From contig CM026390.1 in NCBI GenBank assembly GCA_014843695.1, positions 4,768,826 to 4,832,825 on the forward strand: a stretch of DNA of 64,000 nucleotides, in the 5' to 3' direction. How positions within the stretch are numbered: the first letter of the stretch is position 1; the number at the start of each line of letters is the position of its first letter. The position numbers were made by a program, and so were the translations under genes. Under the pieces are notes generated by a model. That model had not been told where the DNA came from and did no database searches. It saw nothing but the letters and a program-made list of their open reading frames with translations. The stretch comes from Archivesica marissinica (Eukaryota; Mollusca; Bivalvia; Venerida; Vesicomyidae). Shown one piece after another: positions 52,101 to 60,062 of this stretch.

Positions 52101-52723
52101 GGGCCTTAAATAAGGAATGTGACACAACTGACCACACATGGGTATACGCCCGGATCCAACCGGCACACACTACACATACGCCAACCTTTCTACCGTGGGG
52201 ATGGATACCCAATTTATCACTATGTAATTTCACAAATAAATGTCGAAATTCGACCTTGATGAACGGCCCCTGGGGCCCTATATAGGGAATGATACACCAG
52301 TGACTATGCATTGACATGGACCCACAACCAATACACACATAACACACACAATGATAGGAGTGTACCTTGGGTGATGGATACCCAACATATGGGCTTCTGT
52401 AATGCCACTATTTGCATTAAAATATAATTATATGAAACAAATAGTCGATATTTATTCGACGGCCCACTGGGCCTTAAATAAGGAATGTGACACCACTTGC
52501 TATGCACGGGCATGAGCCCGAATCAAATTGGCACACAATACATATAAGCCTAACTTTCTACCTTGGGGTTGGATACCCAATGTATGGGCTCTTCCATATT
52601 ACTATTTCAATTCAGAAATAAAAGTCGAAATTTGAACTTGATGAACGGCCCCTGGGCCCCTAAATAGGGAATGTGACACCAGTGACTACCCATAGTCAGG
52701 GACCCACAAGCAATACACACATA
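49135..52723. repeat. 378-bp dimeric satellite, left part (about 9-10 dimers)
   Basis: Alternating related half-units of about 190 bp. Both share TACCTTGGGGATGGATACCC and GGAATGTGACACCA. One half continues CTAATGCCACTATTTGCAT and GGCCTTAAATAAGG. The other continues TATGTAATTTCAGAAATAAA and TTGATGAACGGCCCCTGG. A dimer is 378 bp in the most uniform part (about 51226-52310), where neighbouring copies look identical over long stretches. Older copies at the left edge are diverged and have shorter spacing. Since 378 is a multiple of three, repeated frames of about 124 codons appear on the minus strand. I do not take them as genes. The array is interrupted at 52723 by an inserted element and resumes at 57246. 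Confidence 0.92.
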
Positions 52724-53646
52724 AGTAGTATAGCGCGGACAGTTTCACAGAATGCCTGCGAGGCTGCGAGGCTATCACGTGACCTTAAAGAACAATGGGG
52801 TCATTATCGTATGACCGCGCACGAACAATGGGGCGGTATCCTATGACCGCGCACGAACAATGGGGTCAGTATCCTATGACCGAGCACGAACAATGGGATC
52901 CTGGCGAGTTTGGGCACGTTCGGTGACGTCAACCACCGCACCCCGGAATGTAGGCGAGTCATCGGGAATTTCCGTGACGTCAACGACCCAACCCAGATAG
53001 TAAAACAATGGGTAGGTATCGATATGACCGAACCCGAACGATGGAAATGGTTACGCCTGTAGTTGGGAGAATTTGCCTGCGAGGGTGCGAGGCTGCGAGG
53101 GTATCGTATGACCGCGCACGAACAATGGGGTCAGTATCGTACGACCGCGCGAGTCATCGGGAATTTCCGTGACGTCATTACTAGAGGATTGACCGACCTA
53201 TTAGAGTATTGACCGATCTATATATATAGATATAGCGCCCGGCAACCGACCGCTCCTCAATATTCGCTACCACCCGACTTCTCTACTTTTAATCAATATT
53301 CCATTGTTCTAACGTAATATAATTTTAACCGAATAGCCATAAACTACACCCAGTTCCACCGTATATTACGGCGATATTAAACGCGATTAAACGTATCGTG
53401 TATTTTTTCTTTGAAAGAACAATACAGACACTCCCATATATAATTTTTTTTTCGTTCGGACAATGGTTTTATATTAACTCGATATCAAATTAATATCTAT
53501 CATTTATTAACCCATTGTTTTATAGATATTCATATAGTATAGAAAAGCCATAAACCAACGGATTCAATAGCACTCTTTTCAATGTTTAGATCAAAGTTTA
53601 AGATATACTAAACACTTATTACAGACTTGATCGCCTCGGTGTAAAA
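52724..53646 (+). repeat. Left terminal inverted repeat
   Basis: Matches the reverse complement of 56413-57245 nearly throughout, ending inward at TCGCCTCGGTGTAAAA. It is about 90 bp longer than its partner because a block containing TATGACCGCGCACGAACAAT is repeated within it, with copies near 52810, 52840, 52875 and 53107. It contains TGACGTCA sites and a TATATATAGATATAG stretch near 53220 that could serve as an inward promoter. Confidence 0.9.
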
Positions 53647-53719
53647 ACTTTGTTTTTCAACATCCGTTCACATTCAGAATCCAAAACAGCAGAATATCGA
53701 TTATCAGAAACTAGAAACA

Positions 53720-54320
53720 ATGCCTTCTTGCGACGACTGCGGTGTGGTCTTTGATAATAACCACGACCTCCAAACTCATGCGAAACGTTGGTGTCCTGAA
53801 CAAGCTACTATGAAACGAGCAGCATCCGATGATGAAAATGATATATTCACTAAAAGGTCGGATTGGCTGCAGACTTTATCACCGAAAATGATCAGGAAGA
53901 CGACAGCGATCTGGAAAATAAAGTCTATGACGAATTATCTGAACTATCAAGGAAGCGCAACGAAGATGAATGGAAACAGAAAATGGACAAATATGAGAAG
54001 GCTGGATTAAGTGATAGTGAATCCACGGAGAAGGCAAACAAAAAGCTGAGGGATGCTGATCTCGGTCAGTTTATGTATATATACGGAACACTTCTGTCTT
54101 ATATGCTGAACCTTCGAGGTGGATATCTTCACAGAAAAGTTATGAGCACAGTCGAAAATAACATAGAGCGTGGCATGGACCAGAAGCATTGAGAAAATAC
54201 AAACATTACTTTGAGGAATATGTACTACGTGTTGATGAGAATGATACTGATGATGTCAAAGAGAGTGACGATGAAAGCGATGATAACAGCGATGAAATAC
54301 AGAGTGACTCTGATGTTTAA
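53720..54320 (+). pseudogene. Broken zinc-finger protein with acidic tail, carried by the element
   Basis: An ATG at 53720, about 75 bp inside the left inverted repeat, opens a frame beginning MPSCDDCGVVF. Residues 4-26 carry C-x2-C, then an HDLQTH helix and a closing Cys, a C2HC/C2H2-type finger of the sort that binds nucleic acid or protein. Coding signal continues in a second frame from about 53860 to 54190 (acidic stretch, then a charged region with YEKAGLSDSE and a hydrophobic part with LLSYMLNLRGG). A third frame from about 54180 ends with a strongly acidic Asp/Glu/Ser tail and TAA at 54318-54320. Two frameshifts therefore break it, near 53850 and 54180. I believe similar small finger proteins occur on Polinton-like elements of invertebrates, but this is from memory and untested. 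No enzymatic function is apparent. Confidence 0.6.
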
Positions 54321-54487
54321 TACGCACGATGTATACTATTATTCTATAATAGATTGGTCGAAATGTCTGTTATGAAGATAAACTGTCATATCGGTTTTAG
54401 CTGAACATATTTACTGTGCATTAATATTATATATTACAGAATGTTTATATGCTACTATTGTGTCTGCTGTGTGCATAACATATACTA

Positions 54488-54493
54488 AATAAA
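54488..54493 (+). terminator. Polyadenylation signal AATAAA
   Basis: AATAAA about 170 bp after the stop of the broken zinc-finger gene, in the sense direction, with a GT-rich stretch (TTAGTGTTGGTTTG) following about 15 bp later. This is the arrangement expected for a cleavage and polyadenylation site. Confidence 0.5.
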
Positions 54494-54616
54494 AGTTTAA
54501 AACGATAGTTTAGTGTTGGTTTGTACATTTTCAATTCGCAGATTACTCCCCGAGATCAACCGTTACTAAGCAATGCGGTTTAAAGTCACTATAACAACTC
54601 ATCTATGCGTTCTCAT

Positions 54617-55751
54617 AATACAATACAAGATACTACAATACAAATCCATGTAATACAATACAAGATACTACAATACAAATCCATGTAATACAATACAAGA
54701 TACTACAATACAAATCCATGTAATACAATACAAGATACTACAATACAAATTCATGTAATGCAATATACTATAATACAATACAAATACATGTAATACAATA
54801 CAAGATACTACAATACAAATTCATGCAACACAATACAAGATACTATAATACAAATCCATGTAATACAATACAAGATACTATAATACAATACAAATTCATG
54901 TAATACAATACAAGATACTACAATACAAATTCATGCAACACAATACAAGATACTATAATACAAATTCATGCAATACAATACAAGATACTATAATACAATA
55001 CAAATTCATGTAATACAATACAAGATAATACAATACAAATCCATGTAATACAATACAAGATACTATAATACAACACAAATTCATGTAATACAATACAAGA
55101 TAATACAATACAAATCCATGTAATACAATACAAGATATTACAATACAAATCCATGTAATACAATACAAGATACTATAATACAAATCCATGTAATACAATA
55201 CAAGATACTATAATACAAATCCATGTAATACAATACAAGATACTACAATACAATACAAATCCATGTAATACAATACAAGATACTATAATATAAATCCATG
55301 TAATACAATACAAGATACTATAATACAAATCCATGTAATACAATACAAGATACTATAATACAAATCCATGTAATACAATACAAGATACTATAATATAAAT
55401 CCATGTAATACAAGATACTATAATACAAATCCATGTAATACAATACAAGATACTATAATATAAATCCATGTAATACAATACAAGATACTATAATATAAAT
55501 CCATGTAATACAATACAAGATACTATAATATAAATCCATGTAATACAATACAAGATACTATAATACAAATCCATGTAATACAATACAAGATACTATAATA
55601 CAAATCCATGTAATACAATACAAGATACTATAATATAAATCCATGTAATACAATACAAGATACTATAATACAAATCCATGTAATACAATACAAGATACTA
55701 TAATACAAATCCATGTAATACAATACAAGATACTATAATACAAATCCATGT
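54617..55751. repeat. 35-bp minisatellite inside the element, about 32 units
   Basis: Unit TACTATAATACAAATCC followed by ATGTAATACAATACAAGA, with internal ATACA-type sub-repeats and some units shortened or carrying an additional ATACA. It is AT-rich and unrelated to the 35-bp array at 17429-36710. It occupies about a quarter of the element. Confidence 0.95.
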
Positions 55752-55801
55752 CAAAATTGGTTGTGCGTCGGATTCGGAATCCAACGAACCCCTTTATGAC
55801 C
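55752..55801 (+). repeat. tRNA-like/SINE fragment, first copy
   Basis: TCAAAATTGGTTGTGCGTCG followed by GATTCGGAATCC, nearly identical to the start of the second copy at 56062, then diverging after the anticodon-like stem. It begins exactly where the 35-bp minisatellite stops. Confidence 0.4.
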
Positions 55802-55972
55802 CTCATTCACTCACACTCACTCATTCATTCAGTCAGTCAGTCACTCACTCACTAACTCACCCACTCACTTACTCACTCACTCATTTACTCATCGCCTCAC
55901 TCACTAATTCATTCACCACCTCACTCATTCATTCAGTCAGTCACTCACTCACTCACTAACTCACTCACTCAT
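55802..55972. repeat. (CACT)n/(CATT)n/(CAGT)n simple repeat
   Basis: Degenerate tetranucleotide tract of CACT, CATT, CAGT and CAAC units. It lies between the two tRNA-like copies. Confidence 0.9.
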
Positions 55973-56061
55973 GGTCGTAATATATTATATCCACTTACCG
56001 TTAACGTATGAATTTTAACGGAATATAATAGAAAGACCGTTCCTTATTAATCAATATGTAA

Positions 56062-56150
56062 CGTCAAAATTGGTTGCGCGTCGGATTCGGAATCCAAAGA
56101 TCCCGGGTTTGATACTCAGTCAGGCCACACAGCATCTAGTGATTGAGTTG
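56062..56150 (+). mobile_element. tRNA-derived SINE head (fragment)
   Basis: Reads as a tRNA-like polymerase III promoter. A D-arm-like AATTGGTTGCGCG is followed by an anticodon-stem-like GTCGGATTCGGAATCC and a B-box-like CCCGGGTTTGATACTC, at tRNA-like spacing. The acceptor stem cannot be formed, so it is not a functional tRNA. The sequence after the B box (CAGTCAGGCCACACAGC) could be a SINE body but is not recognised. No poly(A) tail or target duplication is identified. Confidence 0.45.
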
Positions 56151-56230
56151 TCCGTCCGTAAAAGCTGATTGTATACAAATTGCGATTCAGTCGCATAGGA
56201 ATAGTATCACATTTCAAAACAACACAGGTC

Positions 56231-56356
56231 AAACGTCTAGCCCTCGCCAAACGTCTAGCCCTCGCCAAACGTCTAGCCCTCGCCAAACGTCTAGCCCTCG
56301 CCAAACGTCTAGCCCTCGCCAAACGTCTAGCCCTCGCCAAACGTCTAGCCCTCGCC
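56231..56356. repeat. 18-bp minisatellite, 7 perfect copies
   Basis: Seven identical copies of AAACGTCTAGCCCTCGCC. As 18 is a multiple of three, frames with six-residue repeats (RQTSSP or RARRLA types) appear on both strands and are not evidence for a gene. Perfect identity suggests a very recent expansion. Confidence 0.97.
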
Positions 56357-56412
56357 AAAATAGTTAGCTATGAATAAAATACACTTGGTAAAGTACACAA
56401 ATCCGAGTATCA

Positions 56413-57245
56413 TTTTACACCGAGGCGATCAAGTCTGTAATAAGTGTTTAGTATATCTTAAGCTTTGATCTAAACATTGAAAAGAGTGCTATTGAATCCG
56501 TTGGTTTATGGCTTTTCTATACTATATGAATATCTATAAAACAATGGGTTAATAAATGATAGATATTAATTTGATATCGAGTTAATATAATACCATTGTC
56601 CGAACGAAAAAAATATTATATATGGGAGTCTGTATTGTTCTTTCAAAGAAAAAATACACGATACGTTTAATCGTAATATACGGTGGAACTGGGTGTAGTT
56701 TATGGCTATTCGGTTAAAATTATATTACGTTAGAACAATGGAATATTTATTAAAAGTAGAGAAGTCGGGTGGTAGCGAATATTGAGGAGCGGTCGGTTGC
56801 CGGGCGCTATATCTATATATATAGATCGGTCAATACTCTAATAGATCGGTCAATCCTCTAGTAATGACGTCACGGAAATTCCCGATGACTCGCGCGGTCG
56901 TACGATACTGACCCCATTGTTCGTGCGCGGTCATACGATACCCTCGCAGCCTCGCACCATCGCAGGCAAATTCTCCCAACTACAGGCGTAACCATTTCCA
57001 TTGTTCGGGTTCGGTCATATCGATACCTACCCATTGTTCTACTATCTGGGTTGGGTCGTTGACGTCACGGAAATGCCCGATGACTCGCCTACATTCCGGG
57101 GTGCGGTGGTTGACGTCACCGAACGTGCCCAAACTCGTCAGGATCCCATTGTTCGTGCGCGGTCATATCATACTGACCCCATTGTTCTTTAAGGTCACGT
57201 GATAGCCTCGCAGGCATTCTGTGAAACTGTCCGCGCTATACTACT
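56413..57245 (-). repeat. Right terminal inverted repeat
   Basis: Reverse complement of the left repeat, with scattered mismatches and without the additional internal copies of the left repeat. It begins at TTTTACACCGAGGCGATC and ends at CGCTATACTACT, immediately followed by CACATA. Confidence 0.9.
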
Positions 57246-57473
57246 CACATAATACATACAACAATAGGTTTCTACCTTGGGGATGGATACCCAAAATAAG
57301 GGCTCTTCCATATTCTATGTAATTTCAGAAATAAAAGTCGAAATTTGAACTTGATGAACGGACCCTGGAGCCCTAACTAGGGAATGTGACACCAGTGACT
57401 ATGCATAGACGTGGACCCATAACCAATTCACACATAACACACACAATGATAGGTTTGTATCTTGGGAATGGAG
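57246..57473. repeat. 378-bp dimeric satellite, right part
   Basis: The satellite resumes directly after the inserted element, in phase with the left part. It contains ACCTTGGGGATGGATACCC, TGTAATTTCAGAAATAAAAG and GGGAATGTGACACCAGTGAC. It breaks off at about 57473 (CTTGGGAATGGAGGCACGGG), inside a half-unit. Confidence 0.9.
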
Positions 57474-58037
57474 GCACGGGTTACATATAATAATAATTAC
57501 AGTAACAATGTGAACGAATAATTCACAGCGGAAAAAGGGTCCATTTGCAGAAGCGCACAGGAACATCACACCGAGAACAAGGCAGTGCCGTCCAGCATAT
57601 GGACCGAATATACTAATCCGTCCGTCCACCCACCCCCTCCTCAACCAGGCAAATATGCACCATGCGCTCCGCAAACAGTCATGTTACATGCCTTGCTCAC
57701 TGCATTAAAGAAACTCAGTTAAAAGGTCAATGTACTTGATATGGCCTATACAAACTGGAGTTCAATATAAATTGTAAACAATTACATTCATTATATGGCC
57801 CTTACAGTACTGATATCGTGCTATGTCATTTCCATTTGTTGCAATAATATGTTTATGTTTGATAGTTTTATCCAATACCTCAAATAATTATCGAACTGAT
57901 AGTTAAGACAGCCAAAAACAGATTTTCCTTTGTTCAAATAGTATGGATAAATATCACAAATAGTGTGCGTAAAAAGTGCTCACCATAACTGTAGTATGTA
58001 GCATATTGCAAATAAACAATGCACTAGAGGTATATAG
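57474..58037. other. No gene recognised; possibly 5' UTR of the following LINE
   Basis: Mixed sequence with no supported open frame. The part nearest 58037 may be the 5' untranslated region of the LINE, but I cannot place its 5' end or a target duplication. Confidence 0.4.
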
Positions 58038-60062
58038 GAATGTAAATATACCACAATAGCAAATAACAAAGAATTTACGGAGTTAGAACCAGTGACTTTA
58101 AGTGACCAAACAGAGGTCAAAGTGCCTATATCAGTGTCAGACGCAAATACGCTAGATAGCAGTATATTTGAACCGTCGCCGATGTTACCAAATACCAATC
58201 GGCAACTACTATCAACCTGTAATAGCGATGTGGACGAACCTTGGCTCGCACAGGCGGACTACAGTATAAACCCCGATACAGAGGCGGATCTGGCGGAGCT
58301 CCATGTGTTACAAACTTGGCTCAATGAACTACCAAGAGATATGTTTGTAAATAAATTGCTATTAGAATACAGTAAGTCAGAAACGAAATTAGAACACAGC
58401 CGTCAAATGTTATTCAATATTCTTCGGGCTCGGAGGATTTTCCATTCGATGTAGATAGTGACCTGAAGCGTCGAATTAACACTAGAAATGGCGATTCTGC
58501 TGATGTGAAACTGGCCTATGACATACACACAGTCTTAACGGTTGTCGAGGGTGAGAATTACTCAGTATTGAAAGACATCATCAGTATGTCGAAGAAATCG
58601 AACCGACGTAAATCTTTTGCTGTAGTTACTACTACAATGCAACAAAACGACAAATGTCAATGCAAAGATGAGATAACTCATCTAAAATCGACAATAGCAT
58701 CCCTACAAGCAGATATATTGTTAATAAAACAGAGAAGTAGCGTTTCAGAAAACACTCGTACCGACGAATTGAAGAACATATATGATGCGGTGAAGATATT
58801 CGAAAATGATATATCGAGCAATCAGAAGCTTGTGCAGACATGTGTAGATAACATAAAAGTGCGTATAACAAAGCTGGAAGCTAATGTAATACAAGAAGTA
58901 AAAACGTGTAAAACATTCATTCATTCCAACTCTAACTCACTTAAACAGTCGCAAGATAGCTTACTGAAGCTCTCATCTGCATATTCACATTTGAAAACAT
59001 GTGTAGAAAATTGCCGTAATGGTGAACGGGATCATTCTCCAGACCCAGTGTCAAATACCGAAACATATATTTCTAAGCCCCCGTCTATAAGAGACTCCCC
59101 AATACCCACCGGTATATTGACACCTGCGTCTGAGAGTGTAACCACAGATGTAGCAATAGAAGATAGAGTACCACACTCTACTGGCATAGAGAATAAGTTG
59201 TCACCTGCTACCGACATGCCTCATATGTACACTGATACGTTTATTGCCACACCTTATATCGAAAAACAATCTTAACAAGGACGTAGATATGTCCCGCAAC
59301 AATGTATTAATCCCTACCATTGTTTCAAAAAGGGATGATAATAGATCAGCAAATGACATATCATTTTCGCAAATACGCGCCCATGTTGGACCCTATGCAA
59401 AAAGGCCCGACCGGAGACCCTCGTATAGCAATGTCGTAGCTCACAATAAAAGAACCCCTATCCCCCAATCGAACAACAACACCAATCCCCCGTCGAAAAA
59501 TACGCCCCCGGCGACTAGTGGGTCACGCAATGATACCCATAACCACACGCACAATACGCGCCCTGCACCCAATTCCCAGGTAGGTGATGATGATGATGAC
59601 GATTTCTCCCAATATGTTAGGAGACGTACCAAACGGTTCTATGTGGGAGGGTTCAAGCATAACATTACTGAGACTAAATTAACCAAAGGTATTGAGAGGA
59701 AAGGACCATCGGTCACAAAGGTGACTATATTTAGAAACCGTAAGCTTAGAACGGTTGTAATTCGCATCAATGTAGAAGATGACGGCAATGCCAACCTTCT
59801 CGTTGATGACCCACATTTCTGGCCAAGAGGAGTAACCTGTAGGCCGTGGTTATCCATGAATGCTTATAAAAGCCGTTATAACACCCAGACAGATGATGAT
59901 TACTCCGAGCAAAGATCATCTCGTCGTGGCCGAGATACATACCGTAACAGTTATAACAATGGTCAACATAATGGGTTAAACAGGTGGAAACACTACAATA
60001 ACCAGAATTATAATCCCTATTCGCCCCTGCGCGACGAATGTGACGAAGATCATGAATACTAA
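58038..60062 (+). pseudogene. LINE ORF1 (coiled coil plus RRM-like RNA-binding protein), two frameshifts
   Basis: Three consecutive frames form one coding unit. The first is open from 58038, with no in-frame ATG near its beginning, and runs to 58454. The second runs from about 58420 to 59275 and the third from about 59244 to 60062, so frameshifts lie near 58415 and 59240-59275. The second part is rich in heptad-like Leu/Ile (for example THLKSTIASLQADILLIKQR) and would form a coiled coil for multimerisation. The third has a Ser/Pro/Asn-rich linker, a run of six Asp, then KRFYVGGFKHNITE, whose FYVGGF resembles the RNP2 strand of an RRM, and FWPRGVTCRPW at the domain end. The tail is rich in Arg, Asn and Tyr. 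ORF1 proteins of this type bind the element RNA. It ends with TAA at 60060-60062, overlapping the start of ORF2. Confidence 0.8.

Larger units (their letters stand above)
52724..57245. mobile_element. Polinton/Maverick-like element with long terminal inverted repeats, non-autonomous
   Basis: A 4522-bp insertion in the 378-bp satellite. It starts AGTAGTATAGCGCGG and ends with the reverse complement, and is flanked on both sides by CACATA (52718-52723 and 57246-57251). Leaving out the element and one CACATA gives a continuous satellite unit, so the insertion and a 6-bp target duplication are directly visible. The inverted repeats are very long (about 923 bp left, 833 bp right). Six-bp duplications, AG ends and long inverted repeats are the known features of Polintons/Mavericks. 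However, no integrase, protein-primed polymerase, packaging ATPase or capsid gene is present, and full Polintons are 15-20 kb. What remains is one broken zinc-finger gene, minisatellites and a SINE-like fragment. I read it as a deleted derivative that needs a helper. A different foldback DNA transposon remains possible. Confidence 0.65.

Noticed and set aside
49127..52513. Family of repeated minus-strand frames (GCGS..CHIPYL..GP types), 69-133 codons long.
   Set aside because: They repeat with the 378-bp satellite and change length with each indel, with no consistent start and no domain. A satellite-encoded peptide cannot be excluded but nothing supports it.
56062..56113. Functional tRNA gene.
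   Set aside because: D-arm-, anticodon- and T-arm-like segments are present, but no acceptor stem can be paired. A SINE head is the better reading.
56116..56377. Frames of RARRLA or RQTSSP repeats.
   Set aside because: They arise from seven copies of an 18-bp repeat.
57001..57192. 63-codon plus-strand frame inside the right inverted repeat.
   Set aside because: It lies wholly in the inverted repeat, has no domain, and its mirror in the left repeat is not preserved as a frame.
57399..57674. 91-codon minus-strand frame between satellite and LINE.
   Set aside because: Its C-terminal part is satellite sequence and the remainder shows no recognisable domain.
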